21,040 bases of DNA, from NCBI GenBank assembly GCA_023396465.1, contig JAEWWF010000087.1, forward strand, positions 1 through 21,040, read 5' to 3'. The notes under the pieces were generated by a model. It saw only the letters and a program-made list of their open reading frames with translations. It did no database searches and was not told the DNA's origin. The stretch's first letter is position 1. Each line of letters begins with the position of its first letter. Below are positions 7,463 through 15,208 of this stretch, one piece after another. The stretch is from Pseudomonadota bacterium. GTDB taxonomy: Bacteria > Pseudomonadota > Alphaproteobacteria > Rhodospirillales > Rhodospirillaceae. A program made the translations under genes and the position numbers.

Positions 7463-8014
7463 ATGAACAAAGGCCGTCTCGTCTATATCCTTGGCCCGTC
7501 GGGAGCGGGCAAGGACACGCTGATCGACATCGCCCGCGCGGCGCTGGACGGCAGCGCCCCTGTGGTCTTCGCCCACCGCTATATCACCCGCCCCGCCAAT
7601 GCCGGCGGCGAGGCGCATGTGGCGCTGACGGCGGCGGAATTCGACCTGCGCGCCCGCCATGGGGTGTTCGCCCTCGCGTGGGACAGCCACGGCCTGCGCT
7701 ACGGCATCGGGCGGGAGATCGACCTGTGGCTCGACGCCGGCTTGACGGTGGTGGTCAACGGTTCCCGCGGGCATCTGCCGCAGACGGCCGCCCGCTACCC
7801 CGACATGGTGCCGGTGGTGATCCGGGTCGGGTTGGAGGAGTTGCGGCGCCGCTTGATCGCGCGCGGACGCGAAACGCCGGACCAGATCGAGGAGCGGCTC
7901 GCCCGCGCCGCCGCCTTCCGGGTGGAACACCCCAATCTGGTCACCATCGACAATTCCGGATCACCGGAAAAGGGCGGCCGGATGCTGGAGACCCTGTTGC
8001 GGCGCATGCCATAG
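7463..8014 (+). CDS. phnN: PhnN, ribose 1,5-bisphosphate phosphokinase
   Basis: PhnN uses ATP to convert ribose 1,5-bisphosphate to PRPP, the last step that recycles the ribose product of the C-P lyase pathway. The product has 183 residues, close to E. coli PhnN, and belongs to the guanylate-kinase-like P-loop fold. Visible motifs are the P-loop GPSGAGKD (11-18), HRYITRP (41-47), the WDSHGLRYGI segment (73-82) and VVVNGSRGHL (94-103). The ATG at 7463 gives MNKGRLVYILGPSG, which matches the family N-terminus; a GTG at 7451 would add four residues. Neither has a strong ribosome site. It is divergent from phnCDE. No phnGHIJKLM genes are in the window, so its substrate must come from enzymes encoded elsewhere. 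Confidence 0.92.
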   Translation: MNKGRLVYILGPSGAGKDTLIDIARAALDGSAPVVFAHRYITRPANAGGEAHVALTAAEFDLRARHGVFALAWDSHGLRYGIGREIDLWLDAGLTVVVNGSRGHLPQTAARYPDMVPVVIRVGLEELRRRLIARGRETPDQIEERLARAAAFRVEHPNLVTIDNSGSPEKGGRMLETLLRRMP

Positions 8015-8084
8015 GTAAGGGGGCCCCCAGACAAGTTGCCTATGCCCTTTTCCTGATTCCTCGAAGGGTCTTTCGGGCGTAGCC

Positions 8085-10325
8085 TTGTCAACAGCTCCCA
8101 CAGCGCCGCCCGCCGATATCGGGCCCGCCGCACGCACGAGGCATCGTGACATGCTGCTCGTCGCACTCGCCAATGTGGGCGTGGCCGTCGTCTGCGCCCT
8201 GATTGGACTGACTTCCGCCGGCCTGCCCATCGTCGCCGATGCCTGGCAGGCGGTGCTGGCGCCGGCCTCCGGAGTGGCGGCGGCGGCGGTTCTGGCAGGC
8301 GGCCTTCGGCTGCTGCCGGGTTCGGTGATCGGGCTGGCGGCGGCGGTCGCATGGCTGCGGCCGGATGCGCCTTGGCTGGCGCTGGGTGTCACCCTCTGCA
8401 TCGCCTTCGCCGCCACCTGGGCTTCCATCTATGCCCGCTATGCCGTCGACAACCGCCCGGCGGAGCTGCTGTTCAGCCTTCGCGGCGTGCTGGCCTTCGT
8501 CGGGCTGGCGGCGGGCAGCTTCGCCGTCTGGGCCGCCGCCCTGGGGGCGCTGGCGGAGATCATCCTGGCCGATGGCTCGCGCAGCCATGAGGCTTTCGAG
8601 GGGTCGCTGCTGCGGTGGAGCATCAGTCATTTCGTCGCCGTGGCGGTGATCGCCCCCCCAATGATCGCCACCACCGCCGGCGGCCTGCGCATCGCCCCCT
8701 GGCGGGGGGCCGGGCGCCTGCTGTTGTGGGGTGGCATCGCCATTCTGGCCGCGCTTACCTTCACGGCCGGACCGACCCATGCCGGGGTGGGGCCGGCCCT
8801 TCCCTTTCTGGTTCTGCCAGTGCTGCTGACCGTGGCCGCCCTGTCGGCCGCCAAGACCGCCGTTGCGCTGACCGTGGTGGCGACTGTGGCCTGGTTCGTC
8901 ACCATCAGTGGCACCAGCCTGTGGGGAGAGATCGGCGGCGTGCTCGACCTGATGCCGCTCGCCATGGTGCTGACCGCCTTCACCGTCTGCGCCCTGCCCT
9001 TCGCCGCCCTGATGCGCGAACGCCGCAAGGCCGTGGCCGCCCTGGCCGCCTCCAACGCCGACCTGGAACAGCGCATCGCCGCCCGCACCGCCGAGGCCGT
9101 CGCCGGTGAAGCGCGCCTGCGCCACATGCTCGACGGCAGCCCGGTGGCCGCCTGCGTGGTGGAGCCCGGCGGCCGTCTGATCTTCGCCAACACCGCCTTC
9201 CGCACCCTGTTTGCCCTGTCGGCCAGCGAGGCAGCGGAGTTCCATGTCGCCGCCCTCTATGAGGATCCCGCCGACCGCGCAGGGCAGATGGAGCGGCTCA
9301 TGCGCGACGGCCTGGCGCTTGACATGGAATACCGCTACCGCCGTCGTGACGGCTCGCCGGTGTGGGTGCTGGAACATTCGGTGATGGCCGACTTCGATGG
9401 CGCGCCGGCCATCGTCGCCTGGATGGTCGACATCACCGCCCGCCATACCGCCGTGCAGCAACTGGCCGCCGCCAAGGCGGAACTGGCCGTCCACCGGGAC
9501 CAACTGGCGCAGGAGGTGGCGGAACGCACCGCCGATCTGGAGCGGGCCCGCGATGCCGCCGAGGCCGCCAACCGGGCGAAGACCGAGTTCCTGGCCAACA
9601 TGAGCCACGAGTTGCGCACGCCGCTCAACGCCATCATCGGCTTCGCGCAGATGATCGAGAACGACCTGCTCGGTCCGGGCTCCACCGGCGCCTATCGCGA
9701 CTACGCCACCAACATCCACCGCTCCGGCGGCCATCTTCTGGCGGTGATCGACGACATTCTCGACATGGCGCGGTTCGAGGCCGGACGCTTGACCGCAGCC
9801 GACGAACGGGTGGAACTGGCGCCCTGCATCGACCGCGCCCTCACCCTCACCGCGCCACCGCCGGGCAGCGACGGACCGCAGGTGATCCTGGACCTGCCCC
9901 GCCGCGCCCCGGCCCTGCGCGGCGACCGTCGCCGTATCGAGCAACTGCTGGTCAAGCTGCTGTCCAACGCCGTGCGCTTCACCGGCAGTGGTGGCAACGG
10001 TGGCCGCATCACCATAAGCCTCGATCGCGAGCCGAGCGGCCACCTGCTGCTGGCCATCACCGACACCGGCATCGGCATGACCGCCCAGGACATCGACCGC
10101 GCCCTGCGGCCCTTCGTGCAGGTGGATACCGGCCTCGGCCGCCGCTACGAGGGCACCGGCCTCGGCCTGCCGCTGGCCCGGGCCTTCGCCGAGTTGCACG
10201 GCGGCAGCCTTGCCATAAACAGTGCGCCCGGCACCGGTACCACGGTCAGCGTCCGTTTCCCGCCCGAGCGGGTGCTGGAACCCTATGTGGTCGCCCCGCC
10301 ACCGTCGCAAGCCGAAAGTGCCTGA
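8085..10325 (+). CDS. Membrane sensor histidine kinase, MASE1-PAS-HisKA-HATPase
   Basis: This predicted sensor kinase has up to 746 residues. The N-terminal third (about 23-310) is a run of hydrophobic helices fitting a MASE1-type integral membrane sensor. A coiled-coil linker follows (about 311-345), then a PAS domain (about 346-455), a second coiled coil (455-500), a HisKA domain with the phosphoacceptor His508 in NMSHELRTPLNAIIGF, and an ATPase domain. The ATPase has the N-box LLSNAVRF (625-632), DTGIGM (660-665) and GTGLGL (690-695). The signal is unknown. The listed start is TTG at 8085, which keeps a basic stretch (RTRHR) before the first helix. The ATG at 8151, with GAGG ten bases upstream, is an alternative. 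There is no cognate response regulator next door. The C-terminus has no receiver. Confidence 0.92.
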   Translation: MSTAPTAPPADIGPAARTRHRDMLLVALANVGVAVVCALIGLTSAGLPIVADAWQAVLAPASGVAAAAVLAGGLRLLPGSVIGLAAAVAWLRPDAPWLALGVTLCIAFAATWASIYARYAVDNRPAELLFSLRGVLAFVGLAAGSFAVWAAALGALAEIILADGSRSHEAFEGSLLRWSISHFVAVAVIAPPMIATTAGGLRIAPWRGAGRLLLWGGIAILAALTFTAGPTHAGVGPALPFLVLPVLLTVAALSAAKTAVALTVVATVAWFVTISGTSLWGEIGGVLDLMPLAMVLTAFTVCALPFAALMRERRKAVAALAASNADLEQRIAARTAEAVAGEARLRHMLDGSPVAACVVEPGGRLIFANTAFRTLFALSASEAAEFHVAALYEDPADRAGQMERLMRDGLALDMEYRYRRRDGSPVWVLEHSVMADFDGAPAIVAWMVDITARHTAVQQLAAAKAELAVHRDQLAQEVAERTADLERARDAAEAANRAKTEFLANMSHELRTPLNAIIGFAQMIENDLLGPGSTGAYRDYATNIHRSGGHLLAVIDDILDMARFEAGRLTAADERVELAPCIDRALTLTAPPPGSDGPQVILDLPRRAPALRGDRRRIEQLLVKLLSNAVRFTGSGGNGGRITISLDREPSGHLLLAITDTGIGMTAQDIDRALRPFVQVDTGLGRRYEGTGLGLPLARAFAELHGGSLAINSAPGTGTTVSVRFPPERVLEPYVVAPPPSQAESA

Positions 10326-10331
10326 GGAAGA

Positions 10332-10622
10332 TCAGGCCCGCGCCCATCCCTGGCGGAAGACCACCACCAGCACCGCCGGCACCAGACAGGCGGCAACGAA
10401 ATCATGCGCCGCCGCCCCGGCGCGCTGACCGAACAGCAGCGTGTCGGTCAGTTCCATCGCCAGCGCCATCAACGCCACCGGCGCCAGGGTCGGCCATTGG
10501 CCCATGGGGCGGCGGAACACCACCACCGTCACCAGCAGCACCGTCAGCCCCAGCAGCATGTGGCTGAAATCGTTATCGAAGGGAATGGCGCCAAAGATAG
10601 AGCGCTTGATGTCCAGGTACAT
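10332..10622 (-). CDS. Small three-helix membrane protein of unknown function
   Basis: This 96-residue hydrophobic protein is convergent with the histidine kinase, whose stop is six bases away. Probable membrane helices are at about 21-37, 46-64 and 74-90. Conserved-looking polar positions are Asp18-Asn-Asp-Phe-Ser-His21 before helix 1, Glu57 and Asp60 in helix 2, and His73-Asp74 before helix 3. The spacing of these acidic and His residues recalls VanZ-like proteins, but I cannot claim that family. The ATG at 10620-10622 has AAAGG eight bases upstream. Coding is supported by the hydrophobic pattern and the good start rather than by recognised homology. Confidence 0.7.
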   Translation of the reverse strand: MYLDIKRSIFGAIPFDNDFSHMLLGLTVLLVTVVVFRRPMGQWPTLAPVALMALAMELTDTLLFGQRAGAAAHDFVAACLVPAVLVVVFRQGWARA

Positions 10623-10656
10623 GGACGCAGCCTTTCACGCATCACTTCAGGAATCG

Positions 10657-10690
10657 GACGGCCGCCGCAGTCTACCCGCGACGGCCGCCG
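10657..10690. repeat. Direct repeat GACGGCCGCCG, two copies
   Basis: Two exact 11-base copies lie at 10657-10667 and 10680-10690, 23 bases apart start to start. They lie between the aldo/keto reductase stop and the small membrane protein gene. In such GC-rich DNA this can be chance. It could also be an operator for the small membrane protein gene. Confidence 0.3.
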
Positions 10691-10718
10691 GTTGTCTTCC
10701 CGTAGGTGCGTGCCGCTG

Positions 10719-11759
10719 CTACGGGCAGGGGTTGGAAATGTCGGCGTGAACCGCCTCGATCTCCTCCAGCACGGCGGCCGACAGGGTCAGGTCGGCGCTG
10801 TCCAGGTTGCTGCGCAACTGCTCCATGGTGGTGGCGCCGAGGATGGTGGAGGTGACAAAAGGCCGGGCGGTGACGTAGGCCAGCGCCATCTGCGCCGGAT
10901 CGAGCCCATGGCGGCGGGCGATGTCGACATAGCGTTCGGTGGCCGCCACGCCGCGCGGCTTGACGTAACGGCCATAGCGCTGCGGGAACAGGGTCAGGCG
11001 GGCGCCGGGCGGCTGGCGACCCTCCAGGTACTTGCCGCTCAGCACCCCAAAGCCGAGCGGGCTGTAGGCGCACAGGCCGACGTCCTCGCGGATGGCGCAT
11101 TCCGCCAACCCCACCTCGAAACTGCGGTTGAGCAGGTTGTAAGGGTTCTGGATCGCCGCCGGGCGCGGCAAACCGCGACTCTCCGCCAGCGCGACGGTAC
11201 GCATCAGTCCCCACGGCGTTTCGTTGGATAGGCCAATATGGCGGATCTTCCCCGCCCGCACGCATTCCTCCAGGGCCGCCAGACTGTCCTCCAGCGCCAC
11301 GAACTCGGCATCGGCCTGGTGCTCGTAGCCAAGGCGGCCGAAGTAGTTGGTGGGGCGGTCCGGCCAGTGCAGGTAATAGAGATCGATGACGTCGGTCTGC
11401 AACCGCGTCAGACTACCCTCCACCGCAGCCAGGATGTTGGCGCGGTCAAGCCGCCGGCCGCCGCCGCGAATCCACTCCATGCCGCCAGGACCGGCGACCT
11501 TGCTCGCCACCACCAGACCGTCGCGGCACCCGCGGCTCTTCAGCCAGCGGCCGAGGATTTCCTCGGTGCGGCCCTGGGTCTCGGCGCGCGGGCTGACCGG
11601 GTACATCTCGGCCGCATCAAGGAAAGTGACGCCGCGCTCACGCGCCAGATCCATCTGCTCGAAGGCCTCGGCCTCGGTGTTCTGCTCGCCCCAGGTCATG
11701 GTGCCGAGGCAGAGGGCGGAAACGGTGAGGCCGGTACGGCCGAGCGGGCGCTGCTGCAT
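10719..11759 (-). CDS. Tas-type aldo/keto reductase
   Basis: This is an NADPH-dependent aldo/keto reductase with a (beta/alpha)8 barrel. The product has 346 residues, the same length as E. coli Tas, and resembles it along its length. Examples are CLGTMTWGEQNTEAEAFEQM (17-36), DAAEMYPVSPRAETQGRTEE (48-67), IQNPYNLLNRSFEVGLAE (203-220) and the C-terminal EEIEAVHADI. The catalytic tetrad is visible as Asp48, Tyr53, Lys87 and His131. The ATG at 11757-11759 has AAGGAAGG nine bases upstream. The physiological substrate of Tas-family enzymes is not well defined, and the neighbours give no clue. The next gene upstream ends 86 bases away. Confidence 0.93.
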   Translation of the reverse strand: MQQRPLGRTGLTVSALCLGTMTWGEQNTEAEAFEQMDLARERGVTFLDAAEMYPVSPRAETQGRTEEILGRWLKSRGCRDGLVVASKVAGPGGMEWIRGGGRRLDRANILAAVEGSLTRLQTDVIDLYYLHWPDRPTNYFGRLGYEHQADAEFVALEDSLAALEECVRAGKIRHIGLSNETPWGLMRTVALAESRGLPRPAAIQNPYNLLNRSFEVGLAECAIREDVGLCAYSPLGFGVLSGKYLEGRQPPGARLTLFPQRYGRYVKPRGVAATERYVDIARRHGLDPAQMALAYVTARPFVTSTILGATTMEQLRSNLDSADLTLSAAVLEEIEAVHADISNPCP

Positions 11760-11810
11760 GCGGGCTGCCTTCCTTTCGCGGCGGGAGTGAACGCCCCTTC
11801 ATAGTGGGAT

Positions 11811-11828
11811 GCCGGCGGCGCCGGCGCC
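11811..11828 (-). terminator. GC-rich palindrome after the Hpt/receiver-like gene
   Basis: GCCGGC-GGC-GCCGGC and the 12-base palindrome GGCGCCGGCGCC overlap here, 18 bases or more after the stop of the upstream gene. There is no T-tract. It may be a weak terminator between that gene and the aldo/keto reductase. Confidence 0.3.
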
Positions 11829-11845
11829 AGGGCCGCTCTTGGCCG

Positions 11846-12631
11846 TCAGATCAGGAACAGCCGGTCCAGCGCCTCCGCCAGATCGTCGCCGAACTGCGGC
11901 CCCTTGTGGATGACCGGCACGTCCTTCGGCAACAGCTTCAGGTAATCGTCGTCCGGCGGCAGGCTGGTGATCAGGGCGGTGGGGGTGTTGCGGGTGGCCG
12001 GCATGGAGTGCAGGCCGATCACCAGATCAATGCCCGACAGTTCCGGCATCACCGCGCCGACGATGACCAGATCGGGCTTGGTGCGCACCACCACCGCCAG
12101 GGCATCGAAGGTATTGGCGATGGTGTGGGTGCGATAGCCGCACTGCTGCAATTCGCGCTCGACGAAATGGGCGGCGGCGCCATAGGGCATGACCAGCAGC
12201 ACCTCGACATCGCGGACCTCGATGTCGCCGACCGAGAAGCCTGCCTTGGGCGGCAGGCGCCGGACCAGCCGGGCGGCTTCGGTATCCAGCGGCAGGCGGC
12301 CCTCGACGATGTCGAGCAGGGTTTCGATGAAGTGCTCGATATCCTCGAAGGCCCGCGGCGGCAGGTGACGAACACCAGCGGGATAATCCTCCAGCCGAGC
12401 GGCCACCGCACCGATAAGCCCGAGGCCAAGATTGGCCGCCTCGCCGCGCAGGCGCATGGCGGCGCGGCGCACCTCATGGGTCATCTGGTCTGTCTTGACC
12501 CGTCCGTGGCGGGCATCCTCGACCAGCAATTCCAGGCCGCGCAGCACCTCGCCGGCCTCGTCAAGGAAGGTGCGGCGCAATTCGGTGACGATATCGTCGA
12601 CCACCGCCTCGCGCGTCAGAATCTCGGTCAT
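11846..12631 (-). CDS. Hpt-like/receiver-like fusion lacking both phosphorylation sites
   Basis: This 261-residue cytoplasmic protein has a helical N-terminal half resembling an Hpt domain (AMRLRGEAANLGL, 58-70). The C-terminal half resembles a response-regulator receiver (from about 143, VEVLLVMPYG, to about 261). In true Hpt domains the first motif reads xHxLKG; here the His is Met59. In the receiver part the acidic pair is replaced by Met148-Pro149. The phosphoacceptor Asp is Gly192 in DLVIVGAVMPELSG, while the Met-Pro, Thr/Ser (ITS, 221-223) and Lys243 positions remain. Neither half should be able to carry phosphate by the usual chemistry. The ATG at 12629-12631 has a GGGAGAGG-type ribosome site. 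The reading frame is intact, so this looks like a functional pseudo-domain protein rather than a decayed gene. Its function is unknown. Confidence 0.8.
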   Translation of the reverse strand: MTEILTREAVVDDIVTELRRTFLDEAGEVLRGLELLVEDARHGRVKTDQMTHEVRRAAMRLRGEAANLGLGLIGAVAARLEDYPAGVRHLPPRAFEDIEHFIETLLDIVEGRLPLDTEAARLVRRLPPKAGFSVGDIEVRDVEVLLVMPYGAAAHFVERELQQCGYRTHTIANTFDALAVVVRTKPDLVIVGAVMPELSGIDLVIGLHSMPATRNTPTALITSLPPDDDYLKLLPKDVPVIHKGPQFGDDLAEALDRLFLI

Positions 12632-12926
12632 GACCCCTCTCCCGCCTCAATGGCGTTGTTCCCACCACCATAGACCGCCGCCGAACGGCTCGCCAGTGAC
12701 ACAGGCGCAGCAGCGGGGCACGGCAGCGATAGGGGCCTTACGCGGAACCGGCTGCGCGCCCATCGTCGCCCCCCCTCCACCACAAGTCGAATCCAACCGC
12801 GCCGAAAGCCGCGACAGCGACCGACTCCGGCGCCACATCCGAAAGGCCCTATCGACGGCGACACAAGACCCGTGGGAAATAAGCATAAGCCCCCTTCCTT
12901 GCGGACCCTTTGTCCTTATCTTTTGT
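12632..12926. other. Intergenic stretch with no recognised gene
   Basis: This is about 295 bases between the divergent Hpt/receiver-like gene and the promoter of the 86-residue ORF. Short open frames on both strands lack ribosome sites and protein-like composition. The right end (from about 12875) is noticeably richer in A and T and contains a tandem ATAAGC-ATAAGC. Nothing else is identifiable. Confidence 0.5.
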
Positions 12927-12932
12927 TATAAT
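12927..12932 (+). promoter_or_regulatory. Perfect -10 hexamer TATAAT upstream of the 86-residue ORF
   Basis: TATAAT stands in a locally AT-rich stretch, uncommon in this GC-rich DNA. No good -35 lies 17 bases upstream (GACCCT); TTGCGG at 22 bases is too far. Transcription would begin near 12939 and give a leader of about 88 nt before the ATG at 13027. Confidence 0.5.
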
Positions 12933-13026
12933 CCTCAACGGCGAGAACATGCGACCATGGTGCCGGTCTCATCCTGCTCCGCCGACGGACGACAGTCCCA
13001 CGAAGATCCAAGAGGAGGTGGTCCAG

Positions 13027-13287
13027 ATGATGAGGACGGAACCGACGCAAGGCCACACGCTCCAGTGCCGGCTCTATCGGGTCTGCTGGAGCAATGCCAT
13101 CAGCCGCGAGCGCGGCATGAGCGGTCCCATGTCGTTGGCGCAGGCGGAATTCCTGGTGCGCGACGAATCCATCGGCGATTCTTTCCGGCGCTTCTGGATC
13201 GAACCTTGGCTCGCCAGCGACCCCGGCGCCGACGACGACACCCTCAAGCCAAGGCGGCACAAGGGGCAGGCCCAACGCATGAACTGA
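13027..13287 (+). CDS. Unrecognised 86-residue protein
   Basis: I do not recognise this protein. It is 86 residues long, soluble, with no signal peptide or membrane helix. It begins MMRTEPTQGHTLQCRLYRVC and has a middle section MSLAQAEFLVRDESIGDSFR, followed by RFWIEPWLASDPGADDD. The end is basic (KPRRHKGQAQRMN). Two Cys residues (14 and 20) lie close together. The case for coding is the strong AGGAGG at 13013-13018, eight bases before the first of two tandem ATGs, plus the upstream -10 hexamer. A longer frame from 12910 is possible but would skip this ribosome site. It precedes uup by 84 bases, so the two may share a transcript. Confidence 0.65.
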   Translation: MMRTEPTQGHTLQCRLYRVCWSNAISRERGMSGPMSLAQAEFLVRDESIGDSFRRFWIEPWLASDPGADDDTLKPRRHKGQAQRMN

Positions 13288-13306
13288 CGGCGGAACGGCG
13301 CCCGCG

Positions 13307-13336
13307 TTGATGCCGGGGGTGCGGCGGTGCTACATA
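13307..13336 (+). promoter_or_regulatory. Candidate uup promoter
   Basis: TTGATG (13307-13312) and TACATA (13331-13336) are 18 bases apart, and a TGC before the -10 gives an extended -10 element. Transcription from about 13343 would leave a leader of roughly 29 nt with GAGG before the GTG start. Confidence 0.4.
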
Positions 13337-13371
13337 GGCGGCCCGGCCATCCGCTGCGACGAGGTTTTTCC

Positions 13372-15204
13372 GTGCCCCCGGCTCCCCCGCTTCTTACCCT
13401 CAAGGACATTCACCTGTCGCTGGGCGACAAGGCGCTTTTCACCGGCGTGGAGGTGGCGGTCGGGCGCGGCGACCGGGTGTCCTTGGTGGGCCGCAACGGG
13501 TCGGGCAAGTCCACCCTGCTGAAGATCGCCGCCAACGTGGTGCAACCCGACGGTGGCGAGGTGTGGGTGCAGCCGGGCATCACCGTCGCCTATCTGCCGC
13601 AGGAGCCGGACGTTTCCGGCTTCGCCACCGTCCACGACTATGTCGCCGCCGGCCTGTCGGCGGCCCATGCCGAGGATCTCCACAAGGTCGACATCCTGCT
13701 TGATGCCGTCGGCCTGTCGCCGGACATGGACCCGGCCACCCTGTCGGGCGGCGAAGGGCGGCGGGCGGCCATCGCCCGGCTGTTCGTCTCCGGCGCCGAC
13801 ATCCTGCTGCTGGACGAGCCCACCAACCACCTGGACCTGCCGACCATCCAATGGCTGGAAGAGGAACTGCTGAAGTTCCGCGGCGGCCTGGTGCTCATCA
13901 GCCACGACCGCGCCTTCCTCAACCGCCTGACCAACACCACCTTCTGGCTTGATCGCGGCGTGGTGCGCCGCAACGACGCCGGCTTCCGCGACTTCGATCG
14001 CTGGTCGGAGGAGGAAATGGCGCGCGAGGCGGCGGAGCTGGAAAAGCTCGACAAGCTGATCGCCGAGGAAGCGGTATGGGCCCACCGCACCCTGCCCGCC
14101 CGCCGCCGCCGCAACATGGGCCGCCTCAACCGGCTGGAAAGCCTGCGCCAGGAACGTGCCCAGAGCCTCGCCCGCACCGGCTCCGTCACCATGGAGGCGG
14201 AAACCGGCCAGGCCTCCGGCAAGCTGGTGATCGAGGCGGAGGGCGTCGGCAAGCGGTTCGGCGACCGCACCATCCTGCGCGACTTCCGCATCCGGGTGCT
14301 GCGCGGCGACAAGATCGGCATCGTCGGCCCCAACGGCGCCGGCAAGTCCACCCTGCTGAAAATTCTCACCGGCCAGCTGGAGGCCGACGAGGGGCGCGTG
14401 CGGCTCGGCACCAACCTCAGCATGGTCTACCTGGACCAGCGGCGCAGCACGCTCGACCTCGACAAGACCATCTGGGATACCCTGGCCGACAGCGGCGGCG
14501 ACCATATCAACGTGCGCGGCACGCCGCGCCATGTGGTCGGCTACATGAAGGACTTCCTGTTCGACGCCACCCAGGCCCGCAGCCCGGTCTCCAGCCTGTC
14601 GGGCGGCGAGCGCAACCGCCTGCTGCTGGCCAAGACCCTGGCACGGCCGAGCAACTTCCTGGTGCTCGACGAGCCGACCAACGACCTCGACATGGACACG
14701 CTCGACCTGTTGCAGGAAGTGCTGTCGGAATACGACGGCACGCTGCTGATCGTCAGCCACGACCGCGACTTCCTCGACCGCGTGGTGACCTCCACCATCC
14801 TGGTGCCCGGCGATGGCACCGCCATCGAATACGCCGGCGGCTATACCGACATGATGGCGCAGCGTGGCGGCGCAGCGCCGGTAGTGGAGGAACGGCAGAA
14901 AGCGACCGACAAGGCCGCGCCCGCCCCCAAGGCAGCGGCCGATAAGCCCAAGCCCCGCACCGCCAAGCTCAGCTACAAGCAGCAGCGCGACCTGGAACTG
15001 CTGCCGAAGCAGATCGAGGAGTTGACGGCCAAGGTGGAAACGCTGAACACCCGCCTCACCGAAGGCGACCTCTATCAACGCGACCCGGCCGCCTTTCAGA
15101 AGACCGCCGAGGCGCTCGACGCCGCCCGCAGCGCGCTGGAGCAGGCGGAGGAGCGTTGGCTGGAGCTTGAGATGCTGCGCGAGGAGATCGAAGGCGGTGC
15201 CTGA
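13372..15204 (+). CDS. uup: Uup-type ABC-F ATPase
   Basis: This soluble ABC-F protein has 610 residues and two ATPase domains without membrane segments. Domain 1 has Walker A GRNGSGKST (40-48), signature LSGGE (124-128), Walker B ILLLDEPTNHLD (144-155) and His178. The linker (about 210-275) is charged and helical. Domain 2 has Walker A GPNGAGKST (319-327), signature LSGGE (409-413), Walker B FLVLDEPTNDLD (429-440) and His463. A C-terminal coiled-coil domain (about 535-608), after an Ala/Pro/Lys linker, is the mark of Uup rather than EttA. Uup-type proteins act on ribosomes and can bind branched DNA. The start is GTG at 13372-13374 with GAGG at 13361-13364; an upstream GTG gives an unlikely basic leader. 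A long terminator follows. Confidence 0.93.
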   Translation: MPPAPPLLTLKDIHLSLGDKALFTGVEVAVGRGDRVSLVGRNGSGKSTLLKIAANVVQPDGGEVWVQPGITVAYLPQEPDVSGFATVHDYVAAGLSAAHAEDLHKVDILLDAVGLSPDMDPATLSGGEGRRAAIARLFVSGADILLLDEPTNHLDLPTIQWLEEELLKFRGGLVLISHDRAFLNRLTNTTFWLDRGVVRRNDAGFRDFDRWSEEEMAREAAELEKLDKLIAEEAVWAHRTLPARRRRNMGRLNRLESLRQERAQSLARTGSVTMEAETGQASGKLVIEAEGVGKRFGDRTILRDFRIRVLRGDKIGIVGPNGAGKSTLLKILTGQLEADEGRVRLGTNLSMVYLDQRRSTLDLDKTIWDTLADSGGDHINVRGTPRHVVGYMKDFLFDATQARSPVSSLSGGERNRLLLAKTLARPSNFLVLDEPTNDLDMDTLDLLQEVLSEYDGTLLIVSHDRDFLDRVVTSTILVPGDGTAIEYAGGYTDMMAQRGGAAPVVEERQKATDKAAPAPKAAADKPKPRTAKLSYKQQRDLELLPKQIEELTAKVETLNTRLTEGDLYQRDPAAFQKTAEALDAARSALEQAEERWLELEMLREEIEGGA

Positions 15205-15208
15205 CGCA

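Noticed and set aside
8019..8029. GGGGGCCCCC palindrome after phnN as a terminator
   Set aside because: It has no loop and no T-tract; a palindrome of this kind is common in such GC-rich DNA, so I do not list it as a terminator.
8088..10310. A 740-codon open frame antisense to the histidine kinase gene
   Set aside because: Its translation is low-complexity Gly/Ala/His/Arg/Gln-rich with no domain. The sense strand encodes a complete kinase. Long antisense frames are expected where codons are strongly GC-rich at the third position.
10657..10690. The GACGGCCGCCG direct repeat as part of a CRISPR or other array
   Set aside because: Only two 11-base copies exist, with an unrelated short spacer and no cas gene nearby.
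12910..13026. A 39-residue N-terminal extension of the 86-residue protein
   Set aside because: It would overlap the -10 hexamer and bypass the strong AGGAGG ribosome site; the extension has no protein-like pattern.
13330..15078. A 582-codon minus-strand open frame antisense to uup
   Set aside because: The opposite strand carries two complete ATPase domains. This frame has no motifs and begins in the middle of the last uup domain.
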